From Pseudonocardia sp. (lineage in GTDB: Bacteria > Actinomycetota > Actinomycetes > Mycobacteriales > Pseudonocardiaceae), in NCBI GenBank assembly GCA_016794615.1, contig JAEUJO010000190.1, positions 1 to 32,883 of the forward strand: a stretch of DNA of 32,883 nucleotides, written 5' to 3'. How positions within the stretch are numbered: position 1 is the stretch's first letter; every line of letters begins with the position of its first letter. Under the pieces are notes generated by a model. The model worked only from the letters and a program-made list of their open reading frames with translations, was not told the DNA's origin and made no database searches. A program made the translations under genes and the position numbers. Positions 1-7,808 of this stretch are shown in pieces.

Positions 1-38
1 GGGTGACGCTCCGTTCGACCGACGGGCGGCTACGGCGA

Positions 39-1229
39 TCACGACGCCCGGCCCGCCGGGTGGATCACCACCTCCGCCGCCTTGACCGCGAACCACAGCT
101 CCACGCCCGGTTCGGCGGGCAGGTCGACGAGTGCGGCGGGCGTGACGTCCGCGGCCAGTCCGTCGGCCCACGCCGGCCCACCGTCGCGGACCCCGGCACG
201 CAGCCGGACGAGGCCCCCGTGCGGCTCGACCGCCGCCAACCGGACCTGGACGACGTTGCGTGGGCTGCCGTGCGGGTGTTGCGCGAACACCGCCACCGCC
301 GCGGGCGGGAACACCGCGACCGCGGTCTCGCCGGCGACGGTCCCCTCGGCCTGCCCGGTGATCACGAACCCGTCGGCCGTCTTCAGGCCCTCGGGGCAGG
401 CGACGCCGGGCACGAGGTCGAGCCCGGCGATCCGCGCCGCGAACGGGCTGCGCGGGCGGGCGAGCACCGCGCGTGTCGATCCCTCCTCGGCCACGACCCC
501 CTCGGACAGCACGACGACGCGATCGGCGAGCACCAGGGCGTCCAGCGCCGCGTGGGTGACGAGGACCGCGGTCCGCCCGCTGTCGCGGAGGGTCCGGCGC
601 AACAGCGCCCGCATCGCCGGCATGGTGTCGACGTCCAGCGCCGCGAGGGGTTCGTCGAGCAGCAGCAGGTCGGGGCCCGCGGCGAGCGCGCGGGCGAGCG
701 CGACCCGCTGCTGCTGGCCGCCGGAGAGCTGCGCCGGTCGCCGGTCGGCGAGCCCGGCCACGTCGACGGCGTCGAGCAGCTCCCGGGCACGGGCCGTCGC
801 GGCGCGGCGGGACACCCCCTGGGCCCGCGGTCCGAACTCGACGTTGGCCAGCACGGTGAGGTGCGGGAACAGCAGGGGCTGCTGGGCGAGGAGCCCGACA
901 CCGCGCCGGTGCGGGGGCACGTGCACACCGGAGTCGGTGAGCGTCCGGCCACCGACCCGGACGTGCCCGGCGTCGGGCCGCAGAAGCCCGGCGAGGACGT
1001 CGAGCAGCGTCGACTTGCCCGACCCGTTGGGGCCGAGGACGGCCAGCACGTCGCCCGGGTCGACGGTGATCGCGACATCCAGGGTGAATCCGGCTCGGCG
1101 GACGACGGCGGCCGCGTCGAGCCCCGGGTCGGCGGTGCTCCGGGGATGGTCCAGGCCGGCGCACCGGCCCCCGGCCGCCAACTCCGCGTCGTCGACCGAC
1201 GGCGCCGTGTTCCGGTCGTCGCCGGTCAC
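39..1229 (-). CDS. modC: Molybdate ABC transporter ATP-binding protein ModC
   Basis: This is the ATPase that drives molybdate import, acting on the inner face of the membrane with ModB. The 396-residue product has a Walker A motif (GPNGSGKST), an ABC signature (LSGGQQQR), a Walker B ([12 protein letters not shown]) and a switch His ([10 protein letters not shown]). A C-terminal TOBE-like part of about 110 residues follows, as in ModC/CysA-type ATPases. I chose the GTG at 1229 because it overlaps the modB stop as GTGA, so translation is probably coupled; the same frame stays open far upstream, but that part lies over modB and is not real. It is the last gene of the regulator-modA-modB-modC operon. 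A sulfate or tungstate transporter is possible from the ATPase alone, but the neighbouring molybdate-type ModA and TOBE regulator favour molybdate. Confidence 0.93.
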   Translation of the reverse strand: MTGDDRNTAPSVDDAELAAGGRCAGLDHPRSTADPGLDAAAVVRRAGFTLDVAITVDPGDVLAVLGPNGSGKSTLLDVLAGLLRPDAGHVRVGGRTLTDSGVHVPPHRRGVGLLAQQPLLFPHLTVLANVEFGPRAQGVSRRAATARARELLDAVDVAGLADRRPAQLSGGQQQRVALARALAAGPDLLLLDEPLAALDVDTMPAMRALLRRTLRDSGRTAVLVTHAALDALVLADRVVVLSEGVVAEEGSTRAVLARPRSPFAARIAGLDLVPGVACPEGLKTADGFVITGQAEGTVAGETAVAVFPPAAVAVFAQHPHGSPRNVVQVRLAAVEPHGGLVRLRAGVRDGGPAWADGLAADVTPAALVDLPAEPGVELWFAVKAAEVVIHPAGRAS

Positions 1230-2077
1230 GGCAATCCCTCGGTCGGCCGCGTACGCCCGACCGCGACGACCACCACCGCTACCGCGACCAGCAGGAGCGA
1301 GAGCGCCACCGCGCCCGCGACGTCGGTCTCGCGCTCCAGGTAGACCAGGAGCGGCAGCGTGCGCGTGGTGCCCTGGAGGCTGCCCGCGAACGCGGTCGTC
1401 GCGCCGAACTCCCCCAGGCAGCGCGCGAACGCCAGCATCGAGCCCGACGCCAGGCCCGGCAGCACGAGCGGGACGGTCACGCGCCGGAAGGCATGGGCGG
1501 GCCCGGCGCCGAGGGTCGCGGCGACGGCCTCGTACCGCCCGCCCGCCGTGCGCAGCGCCCCCTCCAGACTGACCACGAGGAACGGCAGCGCGACGAAGGT
1601 CTGCGCGAGCACGACCGCCGTCGTCGTGAACGGGATCGTGATCCCGAACCACAGGTCGAGCTGCCGGCCGAGCAGGCCCGTCCGGCCGAGCAGGAACAGC
1701 AGCGCGAGCCCGCCGACGACCGGTGGCAGCACCAGCGGCAACAGGACCACGGAGCGAAGCACCCGCAGCCCGGGCAGGCGCCCGCGGGCGAGGACGACCG
1801 CGAGCGGACCGCCGAGGACGATGCAGAGCCCCGTCGAGATCGCCGCGGTGACCAGCGACAGCCGCAGCGCGTCGAGCGCGGCCTCGCTGGTCAGGAGCTC
1901 CGGCATGCGCGGCCAGTCGGCCCGCAGGAAGAGCCCGACGACCGGGAGCGCGACCAGCGCGAACGCACACGTCGCGGGAATCCACAGCCAGCGGGGCAGC
2001 GCGACGGCGGGCGCACGGCGGCCCCGCTGCGCACCCTGCCCGTGCGTCTGCACGGGTCCCGGAGAACCCACGGTCAC
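1226..2077 (-). CDS. modB: Molybdate ABC transporter permease ModB
   Basis: This is the membrane channel subunit of the molybdate importer, 283 residues with about six hydrophobic segments. The EAA loop that docks on the ATPase is visible as [21 protein letters not shown] followed by LPGLASG, near residues 180-210. The late segment ([14 protein letters not shown]) is typical of ModB/CysT permeases. The start is a GTG at 2077; a second GTG two codons inside is also possible. It overlaps modC by four bases (GTGA) and is separated from modA by about 240 bases filled largely by a tandem repeat, which is unusual inside a transporter operon. The first 30 residues are polar and Gly/Arg/Gln-rich, so the true start may lie further in. 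Confidence 0.93.
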   Translation of the reverse strand: MTVGSPGPVQTHGQGAQRGRRAPAVALPRWLWIPATCAFALVALPVVGLFLRADWPRMPELLTSEAALDALRLSLVTAAISTGLCIVLGGPLAVVLARGRLPGLRVLRSVVLLPLVLPPVVGGLALLFLLGRTGLLGRQLDLWFGITIPFTTTAVVLAQTFVALPFLVVSLEGALRTAGGRYEAVAATLGAGPAHAFRRVTVPLVLPGLASGSMLAFARCLGEFGATTAFAGSLQGTTRTLPLLVYLERETDVAGAVALSLLLVAVAVVVVAVGRTRPTEGLP

Positions 2078-2097
2078 GGGCCGCCCCGGCCGGGCTC

Positions 2098-2244
2098 GTG
2101 CACCGAAAGCGGCTTTGGGTGCGTTGGATGCACCGAAAGCGGCTTTGAGTGCGTTGGACGCACCGAACGCAGCTTTGAGTGCGTTGGACGCACCGAAAGC
2201 GGCTTTGGGTGCGTTGGATGCACCGAAAGCGGCTTTCGGTACAT
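2098..2244. repeat. Tandem array of a 30-bp unit, 4 copies plus a terminal 27-bp palindromic copy
   Basis: Units begin at 2098, 2128, 2158 and 2188, each reading close to rTGCACCGAAAGCGGCTTT followed by a GRGTGCGTTGG tail. The array ends with a 27-base near-palindrome at 2218-2244. The first 19 bases of each unit match the arm of the 57-bp repeats at 3604, 27276 and 28919 with a few changes. The array fills most of the gap between modA and modB. The period is divisible by three and holds no stop codon, which makes spurious open frames across it. Confidence 0.9.
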
Positions 2245-2315
2245 CCGGGGCCGGGGCCCTCGTTCCGCCGAGCCGCCGACCCCCCGGCGGCGGCCCGGCG
2301 GCCGGCCGATGGTCG

Positions 2316-3110
2316 TCACTTGCCCGGGCCGAACCCGGCTTCCTCGAGCGCCTGCTGGCCGTCGGGACCCGTCACCAGGTCGACGAACTGCTGCGCCAGC
2401 TGCGCCTGCGGTGCGTTCTTCACGACGACGATCGGGTAGTTCGTGGTCGCCTGGTCGGCCTCGGGGAAGCTCACGCCCTGCACGCTGCCCTTCGCTGCGG
2501 AGACGTCGGTGACGTAGACGAGGCCCGCGTCGGCGTCGCCGCTCGTCACCTTGCCCAGGGTGGACTTGACGTCGGCTTCCTCGCTCACCGGGTGGAGCGT
2601 CACCCCCGTCGCCTTCTCGATCTTCGCCGCGGCGGCCCCGCACGGCACCTGCGGTGCGCAGACGACGACCTTGAGGTCCGGCTCGGCCAGGTCGGCGAAC
2701 GCCGCGATGCCCTTCGGGTTGCCCGGGGCGGTGGCGATCTGCAGGACGTTGGTGGCGAAGATCTTCGGGGTGCCCGCGGCGAGGCCGGCGTCGGTGACCG
2801 TCTTCATGGTCGCGTCGCTGGCGGCGGCGAAGACGTCGGTGGGGGCGCCGTTCACGATCTGCTGGGCGAGGTCGGACGAGCCGGCGTAGTTCAGCTTGAC
2901 GTCGACGCCCGGGTGGTCGGTCTCGAACCGCTTCTCGAGGGCGTCGAAGGTCTCGGTCAGCGACGCCGCCGCGAGGACCGTGAGCGTGCCCGTCTCGGCG
3001 GCGGCCGAGGGAGCGGTCGACGGCGCGGGTGTCGCGGGTTGACCGCCGCCGCAGCCGGCGAGCAGCAGGACGAGACCGGCGACGCCACCGGCCACGGCAC
3101 GGGTCTTCAC
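2316..3110 (-). CDS. modA: Molybdate-binding lipoprotein ModA
   Basis: This is the extracellular solute-binding protein that captures molybdate and hands it to ModB/ModC. The 264-residue product begins with a lipoprotein signal peptide; the lipobox LLAG-C puts the lipidated Cys at residue 20. The mature part starts [13 protein letters not shown] and has the family landmarks [19 protein letters not shown] and [10 protein letters not shown]. The chosen start is the GTG at 3110, which overlaps the upstream regulator stop as GTGA and has a strong GGAGGA ribosome site seven to eight bases before it. A longer in-frame extension would remove the signal peptide from the N-terminus and is rejected. 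Its gene is followed by a repeat array before modB. Confidence 0.94.
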   Translation of the reverse strand: MKTRAVAGGVAGLVLLLAGCGGGQPATPAPSTAPSAAAETGTLTVLAAASLTETFDALEKRFETDHPGVDVKLNYAGSSDLAQQIVNGAPTDVFAAASDATMKTVTDAGLAAGTPKIFATNVLQIATAPGNPKGIAAFADLAEPDLKVVVCAPQVPCGAAAAKIEKATGVTLHPVSEEADVKSTLGKVTSGDADAGLVYVTDVSAAKGSVQGVSFPEADQATTNYPIVVVKNAPQAQLAQQFVDLVTGPDGQQALEEAGFGPGK

Positions 3111-3511
3111 GAGGTTCCTCCGGGGGTCTCGACCACGACGTTCGTCGACTTGATCACTGCGACGGCCAGTACGCCCGGCGCCAGGCCCAGCTCGCGGACG
3201 GCCTCGCTGCTCATCAGCGACACCACGCGGTGCGGGCCGCACTGCATCTCGACCTGGGCCATGACCTTGTCGGTGATCACTTCGGTGACCAGGCCGACGA
3301 GGCGGTTGCGGGCGGAGCGGCCCACGTCCGACGGGTCGGGTGCGGCGTTGGCGTGGCGGCGGGCGAACTCGGCCAGGGCGGGGCCGTCGATGACCTTGCG
3401 GTGGGACGCGTCGGTCTGCACGGGAAGCGCGCCGGCGTCGACCCAGCGTCGCACGGTGTCATCGCTGACGCCGAGCAACCGGGCGGCGTCGGCAATGCGG
3501 AACTGCGGCAT
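3107..3511 (-). CDS. HTH (MerR/excisionase-like) plus TOBE/molbindin regulator
   Basis: This 134-residue protein has an N-terminal helix-turn-helix (FRIADAARLLGVSDDTVRRWVDAG, residues about 3-27) of the excisionase/MerR-like type. A C-terminal single TOBE/Mop domain (residues about 70-130, with NRLVGLVTEV and VVSLMSSEAVRELGLAPG) is the fold that binds molybdate oxyanions. Proteins with this architecture commonly sit at the head of actinobacterial mod operons and probably sense molybdate. The ATG at 3511 gives a start directly before the HTH. The stop overlaps the modA start by four bases. A short inverted repeat CCGCATCTGCGG at 3528-3539 lies just upstream and could be its operator. Function as a regulator is inferred from domains and position. 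Confidence 0.85.
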   Translation of the reverse strand: MPQFRIADAARLLGVSDDTVRRWVDAGALPVQTDASHRKVIDGPALAEFARRHANAAPDPSDVGRSARNRLVGLVTEVITDKVMAQVEMQCGPHRVVSLMSSEAVRELGLAPGVLAVAVIKSTNVVVETPGGTS

Positions 3512-3527
3512 GAACGGCACTGTATCC

Positions 3528-3539
3528 CCGCATCTGCGG
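3528..3539. promoter_or_regulatory. Short inverted repeat upstream of the mod operon
   Basis: CCGCA-TC-TGCGG lies 16 bases before the regulator ATG at 3511, where an operator for self-regulation of the mod operon would be expected. The arms are only five bases, so chance is possible in this GC-rich DNA. Confidence 0.3.
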
Positions 3540-3603
3540 ATCGACCCACGCTGTGCCGGGCGGGCCGGGTGCTCGTGACGGACACGTGATCGGCGAGCGG
3601 CCC

Positions 3604-3660
3604 ATGCACCGAAAGCGGCTTTCAGTGCATCTACCGCACCCAACGCCGCTTTCGCTACAT
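3604..3660. repeat. 57-bp palindromic repeat, copy A (left arm degenerate)
   Basis: The right 19-base arm (AACGCCGCTTTCGCTACAT) is identical to the copy at 28919. The left arm differs at three positions. The left 27 bases form their own imperfect palindrome (ATGCACCGAAAGC against TTTCAGTGCAT). It lies in the gap between the mod operon regulator and moaA, which are divergently transcribed. Confidence 0.9.
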
Positions 3661-3784
3661 CCGGTCCCGCCCTTTCGACGGGCGTCCCACCGCATCTGCC
3701 ACTGCGTCGGCCGACCTCGGCCGAGATTGCGGAGACGCGCGTTCCCCCACGTCGCGAGCCTGATCACGATCTCCGCGAGGCGGT

Positions 3785-3790
3785 TACGCT
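3785..3790 (+). promoter_or_regulatory. Candidate -10 element for a leaderless moaA transcript
   Basis: TACGCT ends six bases before the GTG at 3797, so a start seven bases after the -10 would fall on the GTG itself. No ribosome site precedes the codon, and no convincing -35 box is seen. Leaderless transcripts are common in actinomycetes. Confidence 0.4.
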
Positions 3791-3796
3791 CGTGTG

Positions 3797-4879
3797 GTGA
3801 CGACCACCGAGCTCGGTCTCCCGGCGCTGCGGACGCACACCGTCGCGCCCCGCGACCCGGCCCACTCTGCCGGCTCCCGGGGGGCCGATCCGCGGCTCGT
3901 CGACCGCTTCGGCCGGGTCGCCACGGACCTGCGGATCTCGCTGACCGACCGCTGCAACCTGCGCTGCACCTACTGCATGCCCGCCGAGGGCCTCCCCTGG
4001 ATGCCCCGAGCCGAGCAGCTCACCGACACCGAGCTCGTCCGGCTGATCACCATCGCCGTCCGCGACCTGGGTGTGCACGAGCTGCGGTTCACCGGCGGCG
4101 AGCCCCTCCTCCGCCGCGGGCTCGAAGGCGTGATCGCCGCCTCGGCCGCGCTCACCCCGCGCCCGGACATCTCCCTGACGACCAACGGCGTCGGCCTCGC
4201 CCGCCGCGCCGCCGCGCTCGCCGCCGCGGGGGTGAACCGGCTCAACGTCTCCCTCGACACCCTGCGCCCCGAACGCTTCGCCGAGATCACCCGCCGGGAC
4301 CGGCTGGACGACGTCCTCGACGGCATGCGGGCCGCCCGCGCGGCCGGCCTGTCCCCCGTCAAGATCAACACGGTGCTGCTCCGCGGGGTGAACGACGACG
4401 AGCCCGTCGAGCTCCTGCGCTACGCCGTCGACCACGGTTTCGAGCTGCGGTTCATCGAGCAGATGCCGCTCGACGCGCAGCACGGTTGGCAGCGCGCGGA
4501 GATGGTGACGGCCGGCGAGATCCTCGGGGCGCTGCGCACGGCGTTCACCCTGACCCCGGATGACCACGACCGCGGCGCGGCGCCGGCCGAACGCTGGCTC
4601 GTCGACGGCGGTCCGGCCGCGGTCGGGGTGATCGCCTCGGTGACCCGGCCGTTCTGCGGCGCCTGCGACCGCACCCGGCTGACGGCGGACGGCCAGGTGC
4701 GCTCGTGCCTGTTCGCCCGCACCGAGACCGACCTGCGGGCGCTCCTGCGCGGCGGCTCGTCGGACGCCGCGATCGCCGAGGCCTGGCGGGCCGCGATGTG
4801 GGGCAAGCTCGCCGGGCACGGGATCGACGAGCCGGGGTTCCTGCAACCGGACCGGCCGATGAGCGCGATCGGGGGCTAG
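3797..4879 (+). CDS. moaA: GTP 3',8-cyclase MoaA (molybdenum cofactor biosynthesis)
   Basis: This radical SAM enzyme catalyses the first step of molybdenum cofactor synthesis: with MoaC it converts GTP toward cyclic pyranopterin monophosphate. The 360-residue product has the N-terminal cluster motif CNLRCTYC (Cys53, 57, 60), the SAM-binding FTGGEPLLR and a C-terminal second-cluster motif (FCGACDRTRLTADGQVRSC). It ends in the conserved Gly-Gly tail (SAIGG). Tandem GTG codons at 3794 and 3797 are both possible starts; 3797 fits a leaderless transcript from the TACGCT box. The next gene, a MoaD-like protein, starts at or just after its stop. Placement beside the mod genes and a Mo hydroxylase operon supports a shared molybdenum role. 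Confidence 0.96.
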   Translation: MTTTELGLPALRTHTVAPRDPAHSAGSRGADPRLVDRFGRVATDLRISLTDRCNLRCTYCMPAEGLPWMPRAEQLTDTELVRLITIAVRDLGVHELRFTGGEPLLRRGLEGVIAASAALTPRPDISLTTNGVGLARRAAALAAAGVNRLNVSLDTLRPERFAEITRRDRLDDVLDGMRAARAAGLSPVKINTVLLRGVNDDEPVELLRYAVDHGFELRFIEQMPLDAQHGWQRAEMVTAGEILGALRTAFTLTPDDHDRGAAPAERWLVDGGPAAVGVIASVTRPFCGACDRTRLTADGQVRSCLFARTETDLRALLRGGSSDAAIAEAWRAAMWGKLAGHGIDEPGFLQPDRPMSAIGG

Positions 4880-4887
4880 TGGCGGTG

Positions 4888-5136
4888 ATGGTGACGGTCC
4901 GTTACTTCGCTGCGGCGCGTGCTGCGGCGGGCGTCGAGACCGAGGCCGCGCAGGTGCCTCCCGGCGCGACGGTCGACATCCTGCTCAAGACGGTCCGCAC
5001 CGCGCACGGCGACGACCTGGGCCGCGTGCTCGACCGATGCAGCTTCCTGCTGGACGAGGTTGCGGTGCGCGACCGCGACCTCCCGCTGCACGAGGGCGCG
5101 CTCGTCGACGTGCTGCCCCCCTTCGCAGGCGGCTGA
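4888..5136 (+). CDS. moaD: MoaD/ThiS-family sulfur carrier (molybdopterin synthase small subunit)
   Basis: This small beta-grasp protein (82 residues) starts MVTVRYFAAARAAAG and ends PPFAGG. The terminal Gly-Gly is the site that becomes a thiocarboxylate and donates sulfur during molybdopterin synthesis. Position directly after moaA supports MoaD over ThiS. The start is ambiguous: GTG at 4879 (one-base overlap with the moaA TAG), GTG 4885, ATG 4888 and GTG 4891 are all in frame. The ATG is listed as the most conventional. The moaE partner (large subunit) is not in the window. Confidence 0.88.
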   Translation: MVTVRYFAAARAAAGVETEAAQVPPGATVDILLKTVRTAHGDDLGRVLDRCSFLLDEVAVRDRDLPLHEGALVDVLPPFAGG

Positions 5137-5294
5137 AACACCAGGTAGGCAGGCCCGCACGCCTTCGGTTGCGGCCGTTCCTGCTCGCTCCTACGCTCCG
5201 TACGCCTCGGGTTTCTCCAGCTTCCTCCGCTTCCGGAGCGGCACAGGGCAAGGGCGCCAGGTTCCGGTGACGACCTTCAGGTGAGGACGACGCC
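5137..5294 (+). other. Gap before the amino-acid permease
   Basis: This 158-base stretch probably holds the promoter and leader of the permease gene. The only structure I see is a weak hairpin (CCGCT-TCCGG-AGCGG, 5227-5241). A GGTGAGGA ribosome site lies just before the ATG at 5295. I recognised no riboswitch and no tRNA. Confidence 0.4.
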
Positions 5295-6911
5295 ATGACA
5301 CAAACCGAAGCTCCACATCATTCCCTCGACGCCGAACAGGCCGGTTACAAGCAGTCGCTGGGCCGCCGTCACGTCCAGATGATCGCGATCGGTGGGGCGA
5401 TCGGGACCGGGCTGTTCCTCGGCTCGGCCTCCCGGCTGCACAACACCGGGCCGGCACTGCTGTTCACCTACGCCGCCGTCGGCGTCATCGCGTACTTCCT
5501 CATGCGCGCGCTCGGCGAGCTGGTCCTGCACCGCGCGACCTCCGGCGCCTTCGTCTCCTACATGCGGGAGTTCTACGGCGAGAAGTGGGCGTACGTCACC
5601 GGCTGGATGTACTGGCTGAACTGGGCGCTCACCGGGATCGCCGAGCTCTCGGCGGTCGGGCTCTACGTGCAGTTCTGGTTCCCGCTGATGCCCACCTGGG
5701 CCACGGTGCTCATCGCTCTCGCCGTGGTGCTGGTGATCAACCTGCTCTCGGCGCGGGCCTTCGGCGAGTTCGAGTTCTGGGCGGCGATCGCCAAGGTCGG
5801 CGCGATCGTGATCTTCCTGGTGGTCGGGCTCGTGGTCGTGATCGGTGGCTTCAGCATCGGCGGCCACGCGGCCGGGTTCCACAACCTGTGGAGCAATCCG
5901 GGCGGGTTCTGGCCGCACACCGGGGACTTCAACTGGTACGGGCCGATCCTGGCCATGTCGGGTGTGGTGTTCGCCTACGCCGCGATCGAGATGGTCGGCG
6001 TGGCCGCCGGGGAGATGGAGGACGCGAGGACCGAGGTGCCGAAGGCGGTCAACGCCGTCATCTTCCGGATCGCGGTCTTCTACTGCGGCTCGATCCTGCT
6101 ACTGGTCTCGATGCTGCCCACCAGCGAGTACAAGTCGGGTACCAGCCCGTTCGTCACCGTCTTCGAACGCTTGGGCCTGACCTGGATGAGCGCGGTGATC
6201 CAGATCGTGCTCATCATCGCCGCCCTGTCCAGCCTGAACGCCGGGCTGTACTCGACCGGCCGGGTACTGCGCAGTCTGGGCATGTCCAAGCAGGCACCCC
6301 AGTTCACCCTGAAGATGAGCAGCTCGGGCGTGCCATGGGCCGGCATCGTGTTGACCTCGGTGGTGTACGTCTTCGGCTCGCTGCTGAACTTCCTCGCGCC
6401 GGACGCGTTCGAGATCGCCCTGGAGGCCGCGGCGATCGGTGTGATCTTCACGTGGGGCACGATCTTCGTCTGCCAGCTGCGGCTGCGGAGGCTGACCGAC
6501 CGCGGGGTGATCCCGCCCAGCCCCTTCCCCGCGCCCGGCTCCCCGTGGACGAGCTACCTCGGGCTGACCTTCCTCGCGCTGGTCATCGTGGGCATGGCGA
6601 TCTCGGGCTGGCAGAGCTCGCCCTACTTCGGCCATAAGGTCAACTTCCTGGTGGTCGTCTTCGGGATCCCGCTCATCGCCGTGGTCCTCACCATCGGCTG
6701 GTGGTTGGTGAAACCGAAGGTCGTGGAGAACACGGGCGGCCGGCTCAAGCCGGTCTGGTCGGACGACGGCCCGACCTACGGAGCCGGCGTCACCCCCGAC
6801 GACCTCGACGTGGCCGAGCATGACCCGGCCACCGCAGGCCGCGACCTGATGGACCTGAACGACGACGGCAGCTTCATGCGGCGCGACGAGGACGGGAGGG
6901 AGCCGCGATGA
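5295..6911 (+). CDS. Amino-acid permease, APC superfamily (AnsP/asparagine-permease-like)
   Basis: This is a secondary transporter of 538 residues with about twelve membrane segments. The APC signature is clear at the N-terminus (QMIAIGGAIGTGLFLGSA, then PALLFTYAAVGVIAYFLMRALGEL). The block LHRATSGAFVSYMREFYGEKWAYVTGWMYWLNWALTGI resembles the asparagine/GABA/proline permease branch, and I judge it closest to AnsP-type L-asparagine permeases. Substrate is an inference. A cytoplasmic acidic tail of about 70 residues follows the last membrane segment. Its stop overlaps the ATG of the next gene (ATGA), so the permease and a solute-binding lipoprotein are probably made together, although secondary permeases do not normally use such proteins. 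Confidence 0.88.
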   Translation: MTQTEAPHHSLDAEQAGYKQSLGRRHVQMIAIGGAIGTGLFLGSASRLHNTGPALLFTYAAVGVIAYFLMRALGELVLHRATSGAFVSYMREFYGEKWAYVTGWMYWLNWALTGIAELSAVGLYVQFWFPLMPTWATVLIALAVVLVINLLSARAFGEFEFWAAIAKVGAIVIFLVVGLVVVIGGFSIGGHAAGFHNLWSNPGGFWPHTGDFNWYGPILAMSGVVFAYAAIEMVGVAAGEMEDARTEVPKAVNAVIFRIAVFYCGSILLLVSMLPTSEYKSGTSPFVTVFERLGLTWMSAVIQIVLIIAALSSLNAGLYSTGRVLRSLGMSKQAPQFTLKMSSSGVPWAGIVLTSVVYVFGSLLNFLAPDAFEIALEAAAIGVIFTWGTIFVCQLRLRRLTDRGVIPPSPFPAPGSPWTSYLGLTFLALVIVGMAISGWQSSPYFGHKVNFLVVVFGIPLIAVVLTIGWWLVKPKVVENTGGRLKPVWSDDGPTYGAGVTPDDLDVAEHDPATAGRDLMDLNDDGSFMRRDEDGREPR

Positions 6912-7765
6912 GGAAGAACCTTCGGCGGGCGGTGGCACTCGTCGCTCTGCTCGGGTCGATCGTGACCACCCTGGCCGCGTGCGGGGGCTCGACCGCGGGG
7001 CCGAACCCGGAGCCGTCTCGGGTGCCCGGCGCGACGAACCTCGACAAGCTGACCATCGGCATCTCCTTCGACCAGCCCGGACTCGGGCTCAAGGACGACG
7101 ACACCTACAGCGGTTTCGACGTGGAGACGGCGAAGTACGTCGCGAAGGCGTTGGGCGTGCCGGAGTCCGGCATCACCTGGGTGCAGGCCGACCCGGGCAA
7201 CCGGGAGTCCCTGCTCACCAGCGGCCAGGTCGATCTGGTGTTCTCCACCTACACGATCACCGAGGACCGCAAGAAGGTCGTCGACTTCGCCGGTCCGTAC
7301 TTCCTCGCCCACCAGGACCTGCTGGTCCGGCGCAACGAGACCGAGATCACCGGACCGACCACGTTGGACGGCAAGGACCTGTGCTCGGTACCGGGCACGA
7401 CGTCGGCGGAGAACGTGCTCAAGTTCTACCGGGGGCGCATCCAGCTCAAGGAGTTCCCACGGTTCTCCGACTGCGTGCAGGCGCTGAACAACAGCGAGGT
7501 CGACGCGGTGACCACGGATGACGTGATCCTGGCCGGTTTCGCCGCTCAGCCGCAGTACCAGGGCAGGCTCAAGCTCGTCGGGCAGGGCTTCTCCGACGAG
7601 AACTACGGGGTCGGGATCAAGAAGGGCAACACCGCCCTTCGCGACCAGGTGAACGCCGCGCTGCAGCAGTACGTGGCCGACGGGTCGTGGGCGGCGGCGC
7701 TGCGGATCACCGTCGCGCCGTCCGGCTACCGGCTGCCCAGCCCACCGACACCGGGCGCCGCCTGA
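6908..7765 (+). CDS. Glutamate/aspartate-type solute-binding lipoprotein (GluB-like)
   Basis: This 285-residue protein is of the family-3 extracellular solute-binding fold used by polar amino-acid ABC importers. A lipoprotein signal peptide ends in the lipobox LAA-C (Cys25). The mature region shows LTIGISFDQPGLG, GFDVETAKYVAKALG, FSTYTITEDRKKVVDFAGPYF and YGVGIKKGN, all characteristic of GluB/GltI proteins. The ATG at 6908 overlaps the permease stop by four bases. No ABC permease or ATPase gene lies near, so either it serves an importer encoded elsewhere or works with the coupled permease. Cargo (glutamate, glutamine, asparagine or aspartate) cannot be decided here. Confidence 0.88.
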   Translation: MRKNLRRAVALVALLGSIVTTLAACGGSTAGPNPEPSRVPGATNLDKLTIGISFDQPGLGLKDDDTYSGFDVETAKYVAKALGVPESGITWVQADPGNRESLLTSGQVDLVFSTYTITEDRKKVVDFAGPYFLAHQDLLVRRNETEITGPTTLDGKDLCSVPGTTSAENVLKFYRGRIQLKEFPRFSDCVQALNNSEVDAVTTDDVILAGFAAQPQYQGRLKLVGQGFSDENYGVGIKKGNTALRDQVNAALQQYVADGSWAAALRITVAPSGYRLPSPPTPGAA

Positions 7766-7794
7766 CCCGCAGGTGGTGAGCTGGGGCCGGGTCA
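7763..7794. terminator. Possible bidirectional terminator in a convergent gap
   Basis: TGACCCG at 7763-7769 pairs with CGGGTCA at 7788-7794, enclosing 18 bases. It spans the short gap between the convergent binding-protein and DUF294 genes. There is no U-tract, so termination strength is uncertain. Confidence 0.35.
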
Positions 7795-7808
7795 CGCCGT
7801 GTTCGGGT

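Noticed and set aside
2098..2244. CRISPR-like array
   Set aside because: The 30-bp units abut directly with no unique spacers, and no cas genes are present.
1359..3578. Plus-strand open frame spanning modB to the TOBE regulator
   Set aside because: It is antisense to the mod operon and open mainly because the tandem repeat lacks stops; no homology.
5137..5294. Riboswitch or tRNA in the permease leader
   Set aside because: Only one weak five-base stem is visible; no tRNA cloverleaf and no riboswitch core I recognise.
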